Shown piece by piece: positions 1 to 8,170 of a DNA stretch of 64,000 bases. The position numbers and the translations under genes are program-made. Under the pieces are notes generated by a model. The model did not search any database, was not told where the DNA came from, and saw only the letters and a list, made by a program, of their open reading frames with translations. Each line of letters begins with the position of its first letter. The stretch's first letter is position 1. Source of the stretch: Photobacterium sp. DA100 (lineage in GTDB: Bacteria; Pseudomonadota; Gammaproteobacteria; Enterobacterales; Vibrionaceae). The stretch spans positions 2,914,001 through 2,978,000 of the forward strand of contig NZ_CP119423.1 in NCBI RefSeq assembly GCF_029223585.1, given 5' to 3'.

Positions 1-937
1 CAATTTCATCTTCCAGGGTTAGGGTAATGGCCTGGCCTGCAAATGCGCTATCTAAGTCACAATCAGCGGTGACGATACGGGCAACTGATGATGATTTACC
101 TGAAGGGTAAGCAACAACATTGTCGCCGACATTAATCACACCACCGGCAATTGTGCCGCAGAAGCCACGGAAATCGAGATTTGGACGGTTAACGTACTGT
201 ACTGGCAGACGGAAAACATCCAGGTTTTTATCTTCATTGACTTTGACGGTTTCAAGGAGTTGCATCAATGTTGCACCAGGGTACCAATCCATCTGTGCCG
301 AGCGCTCTACTACGTTATCACCTCGTAGTGCAGAAATAGGCACAAAACGCACATCAGGGATATCAAGTTGCTCAGCAAATGCTTTGTAATCAGCTTTAAT
401 TTGACGGTAAGTGTCTTGGTTGTAATCGACCAAGTCCATTTTGTTTACCGCGACAATTATATGCTTAATACCTAGAAGTGAAGCAATGTATGAATGACGT
501 TTAGTCTGGGTTTGAACCCCTTTGCGGGCATCAATCATTACAATAGCCAAGTCACAGTTTGATGCACCGGTTGCCATGTTACGGGTATACTGCTCGTGTC
601 CTGGGCAGTCTGCGATAATAAACTTGCGCTTATCCGTTGAGAAGTAACGGTAAGCTACATCAATGGTAATGCCTTGCTCACGCTCTGACTGAAGACCGTC
701 TACTAGCAGCGCAAGGTCAAACTCACCATCTGTAGTATTAAACTTCTTGGAATCGTTTTTAATTGCCGCCATATGATCTTCAAAAATCATTTTTGAATCG
801 TGCAGCAAACGGCCAATCAATGTTGATTTACCGTCATCTACGTTACCACAGGTTAGGAAGCGCAGAAGATCTTTGTTTTCGTGTTGTTTTAGGTACGCTT
901 CGATGTCAGAAGCGATTAGGGAGGATTGGTTGGACAT
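1..937 (-). CDS. cysN: Sulfate adenylyltransferase GTPase subunit CysN (partial)
   Basis: Large regulatory subunit of ATP sulfurylase. Its GTP hydrolysis drives formation of adenosine phosphosulfate from ATP and sulfate by CysD in assimilatory sulfate reduction. Translation from the ATG at 937 reads [16 protein letters not shown], followed by an elongation-factor-like G domain with the P-loop GNVDDGKST (about residues 31-39), DCPGH and NKMD. About 312 residues are present and the C-terminal third lies off the left edge. cysN normally follows cysD closely, but here about 480 bp, holding a four-helix-bundle gene and a tandem array, separate the two. All are on the same strand, so they are probably still cotranscribed. 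Confidence 0.95.
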   Translation of the reverse strand, partial: MSNQSSLIASDIEAYLKQHENKDLLRFLTCGNVDDGKSTLIGRLLHDSKMIFEDHMAAIKNDSKKFNTTDGEFDLALLVDGLQSEREQGITIDVAYRYFSTDKRKFIIADCPGHEQYTRNMATGASNCDLAIVMIDARKGVQTQTKRHSYIASLLGIKHIIVAVNKMDLVDYNQDTYRQIKADYKAFAEQLDIPDVRFVPISALRGDNVVERSAQMDWYPGATLMQLLETVKVNEDKNLDVFRLPVQYVNRPNLDFRGFCGTIAGGVINVGDNVVAYPSGKSSSVARIVTADCDLDSAFAGQAITLTLEDEI

Positions 938-973
938 ATTTTAATTCCAAATAAAATCTTAAATTCTGTGTAT

Positions 974-1018
974 ATGCTTGAATGCTTGAATGCTTGAATG
1001 CTTGAATGCTTGAATGCT
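974..1018. repeat. Tandem 8-bp array A (ATGCTTGA x5.6)
   Basis: Five full perfect copies of ATGCTTGA plus five bases of a sixth, between cysN and the four-helix-bundle gene. The last partial unit supplies the first two bases (minus-strand sense) of that gene's TAG stop codon at 1017-1019. It is one of only two arrays in the window with an 8-bp rather than 7-bp period. Confidence 0.97.
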
Positions 1019-1361
1019 ATCTAGGTTTTAATTTTTTCATTAAACCTTCAAGCATGGCTGCGATAAGCCTTGTCTGATTAAGCCAATTTTTACCAACTTC
1101 TTTTTCTATATATTGTACTTCTATACCAATATAGATTTGGGTTCTTAATTCAGCACAAGAGCCTTTTGCTATAGATAGATACCGGTATTTTTCTCGTTCT
1201 GTTTCTCTTGTCATTCCCTCTGCGATATTGCTAGGAACAGACAAGCCTGAACGAGTTATTTGATCTTTAAATCCGTAGTCTTTGCAGCTCTTAAAGTAAA
1301 GATATAAGTCAGCTGATAATCTAGAAGACTTTCTCCATACATCCAACTTTTCAAAATCCAT
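1017..1361 (-). CDS. Four-helix bundle protein, S23 / 23S rRNA intervening-sequence family (copy 1)
   Basis: 114 residues. The family hallmark is visible as FKDQITRSGLSVPSNIAEG (about residues 31-49), followed by RETEREKYRYLSIAKGSCAEL. Known members form a four-helix bundle that oligomerises; some are encoded in 23S rRNA intervening sequences, and the accessory protein Avd of diversity-generating retroelements shares the fold. The biochemical role of stand-alone members is not established. Here the gene is not inside an rRNA gene. It sits between cysD and cysN in the same orientation, and its 3' end runs into an 8-bp tandem array. The start is the ATG at 1361, giving MDFEKLDVW. It is clearly diverged from copy 2 at 13351-13683, so the two are not a recent duplication. 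Confidence 0.9.
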   Translation of the reverse strand: MDFEKLDVWRKSSRLSADLYLYFKSCKDYGFKDQITRSGLSVPSNIAEGMTRETEREKYRYLSIAKGSCAELRTQIYIGIEVQYIEKEVGKNWLNQTRLIAAMLEGLMKKLKPR

Positions 1362-1401
1362 TTACTTTCCCGCTTTCTAGCCTTTTAGCTTTCAAGCCGC
1401 T

Positions 1402-1424
1402 CTAAATTTCCTCTGGAAATTTAG
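1402..1424 (-). other. Hairpin overlapping the cysD stop codon
   Basis: Perfect 10-bp inverted repeat CTAAATTTCC / GGAAATTTAG with a 3-nt loop. It covers the cysD stop codon and lies just before the inserted four-helix-bundle gene. There is no T-tract, so termination is doubtful; partial attenuation or RNA processing is possible. Confidence 0.5.
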
Positions 1425-2335
1425 AAATAACCTTCCATCTTTTTCTTCTCCATGGAGCCGGCGGAGTCGTGGTCGATGACACGGCCTTGGCGTTCGGAGG
1501 TTTTGGTCAGAAGCATTTCTTGAATGACTTCTGGAAGGGTTGTTGCTTCAGATTCTACGGCGCCAGTAAGTGGGTAGCAGCCAAGGGTGCGGAAGCGGAC
1601 TTTCTTCATTTCTGGCTGTTCACCTTCACGAAGTGGCATACGCTCGTCGTCTACCATGATCAGTGTGCCGTCGCGCTCGACTACTGGGCGTTCATCAGCA
1701 AGGTATAGCGGTACAATTTCAATGTTTTCTAGGTAGATGTACTGCCAAATATCCAGCTCAGTCCAGTTCGAAAGCGGGAATACACGGATGCTCTCGCCTT
1801 TGTTTACTTTACCATTGAAGATGTTCCATAGCTCTGGACGCTGGCTTTTCGGGTCCCAACGGTGATTTTTATCACGGAACGAGTACACACGTTCTTTGGC
1901 ACGGGATTTTTCTTCATCACGGCGTGCGCCACCGAAAGCAGCATCGAACTGGTATTTATTCAGTGCTTGCTTTAGTGCCTGGGTCTTCATCACGTCAGTA
2001 TATTTGGCACTACCGTGGTCGAACGGGTTAATATTAGCTGCACGGCCTTCTTCATTGGTATGAACCAATAACTCCATGCCATATTTCTTTGCCATGCGAT
2101 CACGAAATTCAATCATCTCACGGAACTTCCATGTGGTATCCACATGCATCAATGGAAATGGTGGTTTGGCAGGAAAGAAAGCTTTCATGGTAAGGTGCAA
2201 CATTACCGCGGAGTCTTTACCTACTGAGTAAAGCATCACTGGATTATCAAATTCAGCGGCCACTTCACGAATAATGTGAATGGATTCTGCCTCAAGTTGT
2301 TTGAGGTGGGTCATTCTTGCTTGAGAAATTTCCAT
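1421..2335 (-). CDS. cysD: Sulfate adenylyltransferase subunit 2 (CysD)
   Basis: Catalytic small subunit of ATP sulfurylase, a cytoplasmic enzyme that adenylates sulfate in the first step of cysteine biosynthesis. The protein has 304 residues, the usual family length, and carries the PP-loop [13 protein letters not shown] (about residues 36-48). It ends in the typical [14 protein letters not shown]. The start is the ATG at 2335; an ATG seven codons further in is closer to the E. coli start and is also possible. Upstream lie two heptamer arrays, the nearer about 30 bp from the start. Downstream come the four-helix-bundle gene and cysN. Confidence 0.97.
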   Translation of the reverse strand: MEISQARMTHLKQLEAESIHIIREVAAEFDNPVMLYSVGKDSAVMLHLTMKAFFPAKPPFPLMHVDTTWKFREMIEFRDRMAKKYGMELLVHTNEEGRAANINPFDHGSAKYTDVMKTQALKQALNKYQFDAAFGGARRDEEKSRAKERVYSFRDKNHRWDPKSQRPELWNIFNGKVNKGESIRVFPLSNWTELDIWQYIYLENIEIVPLYLADERPVVERDGTLIMVDDERMPLREGEQPEMKKVRFRTLGCYPLTGAVESEATTLPEVIQEMLLTKTSERQGRVIDHDSAGSMEKKKMEGYF

Positions 2336-2365
2336 AATTATTTTCTGACTTAGATAAAAAAGAAG

Positions 2366-2438
2366 GCTACGAGCTACGAGCTACGAGCTACGAGCTACGA
2401 GCTACGAGCTACGAGCTACGAGCTACGAGCTACGAGCT
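2366..2438. repeat. Tandem 7-bp array B (GCTACGA x10)
   Basis: Ten perfect copies of GCTACGA plus three bases, between cysD and wzc. Read on the minus strand the unit is TCGTAGC. The sequence GCTCGTAGCT, about one and a half units of this array, also occurs singly in the flanks shared by arrays J and M. CTACGAGCTAC occurs singly just after array P. Confidence 0.98.
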
Positions 2439-2473
2439 TAATAGATTTTGATTTGAAGAAATATTAGAAGTAA

Positions 2474-2538
2474 AGCTATCAGCTATCAGCTATCAGCTAT
2501 CAGCTATCAGCTATCAGCTATCAGCTATCAGCTATCAG
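2474..2538. repeat. Tandem 7-bp array C (CAGCTAT x9)
   Basis: Nine perfect copies of AGCTATC (the CAGCTAT unit) plus two bases, lying 35 bp from array B. Together B and C fill most of the gap between wzc and cysD. The same unit in the same orientation recurs at 6083, 6176 and 11864. Confidence 0.98.
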
Positions 2539-2580
2539 GGAATTCTGACAGCTGAAGGCTGATTAGTTGCAACTTAAAGA

Positions 2581-4740
2581 TTATTTTTCGCTGCTGTAGC
2601 TGTAGTTGTAGTAACCATAGTTACCACCGTAATAACTACTTGCTTTGCGCACTACAGCATTAAGAATAAAGCCTTTTACTTCAATGCCGTTTTGCTCAAA
2701 GCGCTGCTTGGTCACTTCGATTTCCTTCACGGCATTTTGTCCAAAACGGCCAACTAGCAGTGTGGTACCTGCATGGGCACCGACAATAGCAGGGTCAGTC
2801 ACCGCTAGAATTGGTGGGGTATCGACAATGACGATATCGTAATTTTCTGATGCCCAGTCCATCAACTGCTTAAAGCGAGGATGCATTAGCAGTTCGGATG
2901 GATTAGGCGGTACTTCACCCCGGCCAATAAAGTCCATGCCATCAACACCCGGCTTTTTGAGTAAGTTTTCAATACTGGTTTGGCCGCTTAAGAAATCAGA
3001 CAGACCTGGTTTTGGGTTGACCGCCATCTGTTTTTCCATACGGCCTTTGCGCATATCCGCATCAATCACCAACACCTTTTGGCCTGATTTTGCAACGACT
3101 GCCGCCATGTTGGCAGAGACAAATGATTTACCGATACCCGGACTTGGGCCAGAAATCATCAGGATATTGTTCTTGGCTTCCATCATGGCAAAATGCAAGC
3201 TGGTTCGCAGACTACGCAGCGCTTCGATAGACAAGTCTGCAGGGTTTGACACCGCTAACAGAGTATCTTGCACCGATAACTGCTTTTTGCCCTTTTGTTT
3301 TTTCTCCAGCTCAATCTGCCAATCCGACATCGGCACGCTGGCATAAACCGGTAAGCCGATAGCTTCAATTTCATCAGGGTTTTCAACACCTCGATGGAAA
3401 GCTTGTTTCACCAAAGCAAATGCCACTGACAACACACCGCCCAACATAGTCGCTATAATAACGATAATGGCTTTTTTCGGTTTTACCGCTTCTTCCAAAG
3501 TCTCGGCATTATCAAGAATACGTACATTGCCGACCGCACTGGCCTTCATGACATTAAGTTCTTGTACCTTGTTGACCAACTGCAGGTAAATGGCCTGATT
3601 GACTTCGACATCTCGGCTGAGGCGAATGACTTCCTGCTGAGTTTTTGGCATTTTTGAGACCGTACGATCAATACGTGCTTTCTCAGCTTCTAATGTACGA
3701 CGCTTTTCAAGTAACGAGACATAAGCCGGGTGACTCTTGGTAAAACGCTGTGCAATATCTGATTCCTTAAAGGTCAACTCGTTAAGTTGTGCTTCTACCG
3801 TTACCATGGTATCCAGCACTGATTTCGCTTCTAAGGCTAAATCCACCGAATCGTTTTCAAGCTTATAAGCATTTAGCTTGGCTTCTGATTCATCCAGTTG
3901 CTGCTTAATATCTGGGAGGTGACCACGCAAAAACTGCAGACTTTTCTCCGCTTCTGCCGAAGTACGGTCGATATTTTGCATCAGGTAATCTTCAGTAATG
4001 CTATTCAAGATTGCCTGAATTTCCGCCGGTTCTTCGCCTTCCAAAGTGAGTTTCAGAATCCCCGTTTTCTTACCCAACTCAGAGACCGTAACTGCCTCTT
4101 GCAGTTCGCTAATAGTCACTAATCGGGCACGCTTAACGACAGTAAACTCTGTTTCTGGTTCAGCTTGAAGATCTGAGATTAAAATAGAAATTTCACCGAA
4201 TTGTGCCAATTCAGCTTTACGGCCATCTAGCAATTTCTCACCATCAAATGACAAGCTATAGCTCTCATCAGCATTTACGGTTAAAACCAGCTTCTCACCC
4301 ATCAATTCATGAGGCAGATCCAGTTTTGAAATAACCGCTAATGGTTTGTCTTCCCCTTTTAACCTTGCCAAGCCCTTACCAATAACGGGTAAATATTTAG
4401 GTTTTACATTGACAGTAAGGTTCAATTTATCAACGGTACTACCAATGACCATTCGAGATTTGATAATTTGAATCTCGGTATCAGCAGACGATTCAGAAGC
4501 AAACATTTCTGATATATCAGAAAGGCCAGGAACACCTGGACTTTTCTCTTCTACCTGCACTAACGCGTCCGCTTTGTAAATTGGTGTTGCTAGTAATGCA
4601 TAAACAACACCAATAGAAGCAAATACGAAGGTTGTTAAAATGATAATCCAGCGGTGATCTAACAACACGCCGAACAGCTTAACCAAATCGATTTCATCGG
4701 AATCGTTTTGAGAATTGTTAATAATTTGGGTTGTGGTCAT
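2581..4740 (-). CDS. wzc: Wzc-like polysaccharide co-polymerase / bacterial tyrosine autokinase
   Basis: Inner-membrane protein that controls chain length and export of capsule or exopolysaccharide and autophosphorylates on C-terminal tyrosines. It has 719 residues. Visible elements are an N-terminal Wzz domain with a membrane segment at 31-51, a periplasmic coiled-coil region at about 265-400, GNVR at 404-407, and a second membrane segment at 424-444. The BY-kinase domain follows, with Walker A GPSPGIGKS (531-539), Walker A' VLVIDADMR (556-564) and Walker B IVIVDTPP (636-643). The C-terminal cluster has seven tyrosines in residues 703-715. It lies downstream of wza, but no wzb-type phosphatase lies between the two and no glycosyltransferase genes follow. 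Confidence 0.95.
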   Translation of the reverse strand: MTTTQIINNSQNDSDEIDLVKLFGVLLDHRWIIILTTFVFASIGVVYALLATPIYKADALVQVEEKSPGVPGLSDISEMFASESSADTEIQIIKSRMVIGSTVDKLNLTVNVKPKYLPVIGKGLARLKGEDKPLAVISKLDLPHELMGEKLVLTVNADESYSLSFDGEKLLDGRKAELAQFGEISILISDLQAEPETEFTVVKRARLVTISELQEAVTVSELGKKTGILKLTLEGEEPAEIQAILNSITEDYLMQNIDRTSAEAEKSLQFLRGHLPDIKQQLDESEAKLNAYKLENDSVDLALEAKSVLDTMVTVEAQLNELTFKESDIAQRFTKSHPAYVSLLEKRRTLEAEKARIDRTVSKMPKTQQEVIRLSRDVEVNQAIYLQLVNKVQELNVMKASAVGNVRILDNAETLEEAVKPKKAIIVIIATMLGGVLSVAFALVKQAFHRGVENPDEIEAIGLPVYASVPMSDWQIELEKKQKGKKQLSVQDTLLAVSNPADLSIEALRSLRTSLHFAMMEAKNNILMISGPSPGIGKSFVSANMAAVVAKSGQKVLVIDADMRKGRMEKQMAVNPKPGLSDFLSGQTSIENLLKKPGVDGMDFIGRGEVPPNPSELLMHPRFKQLMDWASENYDIVIVDTPPILAVTDPAIVGAHAGTTLLVGRFGQNAVKEIEVTKQRFEQNGIEVKGFILNAVVRKASSYYGGNYGYYNYSYSSEK

Positions 4741-4762
4741 AGAATTACTTCTAGGTATAGAG

Positions 4763-4791
4763 TAGATCCTAGATCCTAGATCCTAGATCCT
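4763..4791. repeat. Tandem 7-bp array D (TAGATCC x4)
   Basis: Four perfect copies of TAGATCC (equivalently AGATCCT) in the 157-bp wza-wzc gap, starting 23 bp upstream of the wzc start codon. The unit contains GATC and differs by one base from the GGATCCT unit in array O. Confidence 0.95.
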
Positions 4792-4806
4792 TTCGTTAAT
4801 CGTTTA

Positions 4807-4826
4807 TGCTTCAGTTAGCTGAAGCA
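4807..4826. other. Hairpin between arrays D and E in the wza-wzc gap
   Basis: TGCTTCAG / CTGAAGCA forms an 8-bp perfect stem with a TTAG loop. It has no T-tract. It could be an intercistronic processing or pause structure. Confidence 0.4.
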
Positions 4827-4870
4827 ATTCATCAAAATAGTTACTAGCTTCTTCCCTACTTTCTATTTCC

Positions 4871-4893
4871 TAGGAACTAGGAACTAGGAACTA
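4871..4893. repeat. Tandem 7-bp array E (TAGGAAC x3)
   Basis: Three copies of TAGGAAC plus two bases, immediately after the wza stop in transcription order. The array is preceded by TTCC, giving TTCCTAGGAAC. This resembles the CCTAGGAACTGCTCTT unit found next to array M. Confidence 0.85.
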
Positions 4894-4897
4894 TAGC

Positions 4898-6040
4898 CTA
4901 CGGCCAATTACGTACGCGTAGCGCACCTTCAGTTAGATCATTGAAGCCGGTAATAGTCGGCAACAATTGACGGACTACACGATTCCAACGGCTAATTGGC
5001 GCAGCGGTGACATAAACAATGTCATAAGGCTGAAGCGCAAATTCGGTGCCAATCACCAGTGCTGAAGCATCTTTGATATTCAGCTGATAAATATTAGCCA
5101 ATGGCTGGCTTTCATCGGTGGTTGATAGCTCATTACCACGAATAACAAACACGCCTGTGGCATCAGCTTCTAGCTCATTAATGCCGCCAACATGGCTCAG
5201 CGCTTCGGTGAGGCTCATCCCGCTGCGATCAATTTTAAGCAGCTGTGGGTTATTGACTTCGCCCATCACGAAGACTTTCTGGGCATCGTTTCGTGGTACA
5301 TGAACAATATCACCTGGGCGTAGTAAACGGTTTTGAGTTAAATCACCACGTTGCATTAACGCATAAAGCGAAACACTTTCTTCAACACCATTGCGGGTCA
5401 ATGTGACATTACGCCAGTCCGCATTCTCTGCTAAGCCACCAGCCCGATTAATCGCATCGAGCATTGTAAGCGGTACATTGGTGATTGGCTGCTGACCAGG
5501 CTTGTTGATCTCACCGGTAATATAGGTTTTTTGCGAGCGGAAAGAGGCAACATTGACATCTACTTGTGGGCTTTCAATATACTTTGCCAAGCGCACAGCA
5601 ATTTCATCACGCACTTGGGTAACGGTTTTCCCTTCTACCTGTACCGACCCAATATAGGGATAAAAAATCGAACCATCAGCATGTACCCAGTTACCTGCTT
5701 CTGCCGAGCTACGATAAGAGCCAGCAGGTATGGTCAGTTCTGGGTGATCCCAAATGGTAATATTTAAGATATCACCAGGGCCAATCCGGTATTGGTAACG
5801 GGCAATTTCAGCGTCCAGGGCTGGATTTGCTTTTGAATACACCGCAGGCGCTTTGAACTGCCTCACCGCGCTGGCTGTCAACGGGTAGACATTGACCTGT
5901 TCGGAAATATCACTGTCTCTTTCTTGCTGAGAAGCAACGACATTTTTATCATCTATGGTTAAGTTTGAACCGGGCACAGTACAGCCCGCCAGCATAGCGG
6001 TTGCCATGGCCGGAATAAGGAGCTTCTTTGTGAAATGCAT
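4898..6040 (-). CDS. wza: Wza-like outer-membrane polysaccharide export lipoprotein
   Basis: Octameric outer-membrane channel of the Wzy-dependent capsule/EPS export machine. It has 380 residues, the typical Wza length. A lipoprotein signal [20 protein letters not shown] places the lipidated cysteine at 20. The polysaccharide-export domain ([17 protein letters not shown]) is followed by SLBB-type segments (for example [15 protein letters not shown] and [15 protein letters not shown]) and a C-terminal helix [12 protein letters not shown] that would form the outer-membrane barrel. The start ATG at 6040 fits the signal peptide. An ops element about 300 bp upstream suggests RfaH-type control. wzc follows after a gap holding arrays D and E. 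Confidence 0.95.
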   Translation of the reverse strand: MHFTKKLLIPAMATAMLAGCTVPGSNLTIDDKNVVASQQERDSDISEQVNVYPLTASAVRQFKAPAVYSKANPALDAEIARYQYRIGPGDILNITIWDHPELTIPAGSYRSSAEAGNWVHADGSIFYPYIGSVQVEGKTVTQVRDEIAVRLAKYIESPQVDVNVASFRSQKTYITGEINKPGQQPITNVPLTMLDAINRAGGLAENADWRNVTLTRNGVEESVSLYALMQRGDLTQNRLLRPGDIVHVPRNDAQKVFVMGEVNNPQLLKIDRSGMSLTEALSHVGGINELEADATGVFVIRGNELSTTDESQPLANIYQLNIKDASALVIGTEFALQPYDIVYVTAAPISRWNRVVRQLLPTITGFNDLTEGALRVRNWP

Positions 6041-6082
6041 ATTTGTTTTCGAAAATGTTGAGAGAAGGTGAAAAACAAAGAA

Positions 6083-6131
6083 TCAGCTATCAGCTATCAG
6101 CTATCAGCTATCAGCTATCAGCTATCAGCTA
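6083..6131. repeat. Tandem 7-bp array F (CAGCTAT x7)
   Basis: Seven perfect copies of TCAGCTA, 43 bp upstream of the wza start codon and therefore in its 5' untranslated region. The unit and orientation match arrays C, G and I. Confidence 0.98.
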
Positions 6132-6175
6132 AGATAATAAAGATTAAAACAAAAGGTGAAACTACCGTTGGGGGC

Positions 6176-6252
6176 TCAGCTATCAGCTATCAGCTATCAG
6201 CTATCAGCTATCAGCTATCAGCTATCAGCTATCAGCTATCAGCTATCAGCTA
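6176..6252. repeat. Tandem 7-bp array G (CAGCTAT x11)
   Basis: Eleven perfect copies of TCAGCTA, 44 bp from array F and in the same orientation. Read through on the plus strand the unit has no stop codon in any phase and would encode a repeating seven-residue SAISYQL. I regard the resulting small ORF as a consequence of the repeat, not a gene. Confidence 0.98.
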
Positions 6253-6899
6253 AAGATGAACGGAAGTTCAGGTTTGAAGCAAAAGATACTTGCGTATTTA
6301 TACAACGGTCGGCTTAGTTAGCAAAGTGGTTTAGACATGCTACCGCCCTTAGGTTGTGGTTCCTAATGACCGTCAAATTTTGAGTACGGGGTACACTATC
6401 GCAAATTTATGGCATTGAAATGTCAAATCTAGTCAACACAAGAGCAAACAGATTCAGTCCATTTCAACCTAGAAATAAAGCATTCATCTACCTTAAAATC
6501 TGGTTGATGATTTTACACTTTTTTTATGTTGATAGGAATATGAATTTGGTAGCTTACTTTCAGAAATTCTTAAATCATTCTTATATAGCATTGATTTTTA
6601 ATCTTTTTATCAGCATTCAGAAGCTTTCAAAAACGTTATAAATCCCTATAACCATTAGTAGCACACCTAAATCCCCATCAAGATACTCTTATCAGTCATT
6701 TCTTAATCATTTTTGGGAGTAAGTTCTCTTTTTGACACGTTCAAACTTAAGAAAAAAGAAAACTCTTATATGACAATTGGCTAGATGCATTGCGGATTTG
6801 TGTTAATCACAATATCATTGCATAGAAGGCGGTAACCGCTTGATTGATATTTTTTTATATACTTAACTGTTACTTTTGAACAACAAGTAAGGGAATGGG
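6253..6899. other. Divergent regulatory region between wza and yjbE
   Basis: About 650 bp without a convincing gene. It holds the ops element at 6336-6347 and AT-rich DNA expected to carry promoters in both directions. A possible minus-strand -35 TTGACA lies at 6421-6426, but its -10 is poor. The palindrome GCGGTAACCGC lies at 6829-6839, in front of yjbE. A 73-codon plus-strand ORF at 6420-6641 has no ribosome-binding site or recognisable domain, and I do not count it. Confidence 0.6.
6336..6347 (-). promoter_or_regulatory. ops / JUMPstart-type element upstream of wza
   Basis: On the minus strand this reads GGCGGTAGCATG, matching the ops core GGCGGTAG and most of the following bases of the E. 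coli element GGCGGTAGCGTG. It lies in the untranslated leader about 300 bp before wza. ops elements pause RNA polymerase and recruit RfaH, which suppresses termination in long polysaccharide operons. RfaH control here is an inference from the motif and its position. Confidence 0.75.
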
Positions 6900-7202
6900 A
6901 TGAAAAAAACAGCTTTAGCAATGATTGCTGCGCTATCACTAAGTGGTACAGCTTTCGCGGCAACTGAAACAGGTTCTACTGCCGCAGCATCCGGCGGTAC
7001 ATCTTCAACAGCAGCGACTGCAGGTACTACAGCGTCAACAACAGGTGCTGCAGCGGGTACTGCGGGTGCTTCAGCGGCAGCGGCCGGTGGTATTACAGCA
7101 ACAACTGTTGCAGTCGGTGCAGCAGTTGCAGTCGCTGGCGTTGCAGTGGCCGATTCAGGTGGTAGCACCAGTACAACAACAACAGCAACAGCAACTCGAT
7201 AA
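6900..7202 (+). CDS. yjbE: YjbE-like secreted low-complexity protein
   Basis: 100 residues. A Sec signal peptide MKKTALAMIAALSLSGTAFA is followed by an Ala/Thr/Gly/Ser-rich tail that ends in a threonine run. E. coli YjbE has the same make-up and is the first gene of yjbEFGH, an operon linked to exopolysaccharide production. Here too it is followed by yjbF, yjbG and yjbH. The start is the ATG at 6900, after AAGGGAATGGG. The exact molecular role is unknown; a small periplasmic or secreted matrix component is possible. Its low-complexity coding sequence also gives an open frame on the opposite strand, which is not a gene. Confidence 0.8.
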   Translation: MKKTALAMIAALSLSGTAFAATETGSTAAASGGTSSTAATAGTTASTTGAAAGTAGASAAAAGGITATTVAVGAAVAVAGVAVADSGGSTSTTTTATATR

Positions 7203-7227
7203 TTTATTTTGTTTGAGTTGATTATGT

Positions 7228-7258
7228 TTAACCGCGCCCTCTGGTGCGGTTAATTTTG
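7228..7258 (+). terminator. Intercistronic terminator-like hairpin between yjbE and yjbF
   Basis: TTAACCGC / GCGGTTAA, extended by an inner CC/GG pair, is followed by TTTTG. It probably acts as a partial terminator that lets yjbE be expressed above the downstream genes. Confidence 0.6.
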
Positions 7259-7370
7259 TTAATTGACCAAAAGTTTACACATCGGCAACTAGACAGCTAC
7301 CACCTTATTCTGACACTTTATTCTGAAACACTCTACTTATCTAGTATTAAGCAATTTGGATGCTATCTCC

Positions 7371-8090
7371 ATGTTTCGACACTGTTCAACTGCATTACTT
7401 CTGGTTTTATCTCTCGCTGGCTGCAGCCAAAAGTTTAAGGACGTTAACGATACGGTTAACCTCGCTTTTTTTGGCGACCAGGATGTAGCACTAAACGCCG
7501 AAGAGATTAGTCAACTACCTTATGCCAGCCTGTACGCTCGAGTAGATGATGGCCCTCAGGCTTTCATGGTATTGGCCTTTGCAGAAAATCGTTCCACTCT
7601 GGGTTTAACTCACCACAGTGACTTATCAAGCACAATCACTGCAGAACACATGAGTACTCAGCTAAAATGGGTGTCAGCAGATAAAGGGATGTTGATAACA
7701 GAAAGTGGGCGTATCGTAAAAACCCTTAACTTGCCAGCAGGTAACTTAGTTAGCAGTGATAGCTATCAACCCGACCCGCTAGCACTTGGACTGCACTTAG
7801 CCTCTACCCCAACCCAGTGGCAACGAACCATTGATTGGCAACCTGGCTACCATTTCGGCTATCCAGTCAAAAGTCAATTTGTCTTCGTTAGCGAAGAGAC
7901 TTTAGATATCAACGGCACCAATAAGCTAACCAAGCATTTTGTCGAACATGTCTCTATCCCAACACTGAATATCGAATACAACAACCACTGGTGGATTGAG
8001 CCCAACAACGGCATGGTCATCAAGAGCAAACAAAAATTGGCTCCTAACCTGCCTTATATCGAGCTGACCTTGCTTAAACCATTTGCCTAG
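7371..8090 (+). CDS. yjbF: YjbF-like outer-membrane lipoprotein
   Basis: 239 residues from the ATG at 7371. A TTG five codons upstream is a less likely start. The lipoprotein signal MFRHCSTALLLVLSLAGC ends in a LAGC lipobox with the lipidated cysteine at 18. The rest resembles the YjbF / GfcB family of group 4 capsule-type loci in its overall size and its place before a YjbG-like and a YjbH-like gene. It is part of the yjbEFGH operon for an exopolysaccharide. The precise role is not known; an outer-membrane export or assembly function is the usual suggestion. Confidence 0.8.
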   Translation: MFRHCSTALLLVLSLAGCSQKFKDVNDTVNLAFFGDQDVALNAEEISQLPYASLYARVDDGPQAFMVLAFAENRSTLGLTHHSDLSSTITAEHMSTQLKWVSADKGMLITESGRIVKTLNLPAGNLVSSDSYQPDPLALGLHLASTPTQWQRTIDWQPGYHFGYPVKSQFVFVSEETLDINGTNKLTKHFVEHVSIPTLNIEYNNHWWIEPNNGMVIKSKQKLAPNLPYIELTLLKPFA

Positions 8091-8170
8091 GGAATGCGAC
8101 TGTGAGTAATTTAACCTCTTACCCTATTTATCAAATATTGATCAATACTCTGCGTATTAGACGAAATATT

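Noticed and set aside
1017..1361. 23S rRNA intervening sequence
   Set aside because: The protein family occurs in rRNA intervening sequences, but the surrounding DNA here is cysD and cysN; no rRNA sequence is present near either copy.
6420..6641. 73-codon plus-strand ORF in the wza-yjbE gap
   Set aside because: It is AT-rich, has no ribosome-binding site, and covers DNA expected to hold the wza promoter. I see no family resemblance.
6828..6840. Second ops element upstream of yjbE
   Set aside because: GGCGGTAA differs from the ops core GGCGGTAG at its last base and the following bases do not match. It is better described as the short palindrome GCGGTAACCGC.
6863..7168. Minus-strand Ala/Val/Pro-rich ORF
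   Set aside because: It is the antisense reading of the low-complexity yjbE gene, which has a proper signal peptide and operon context.
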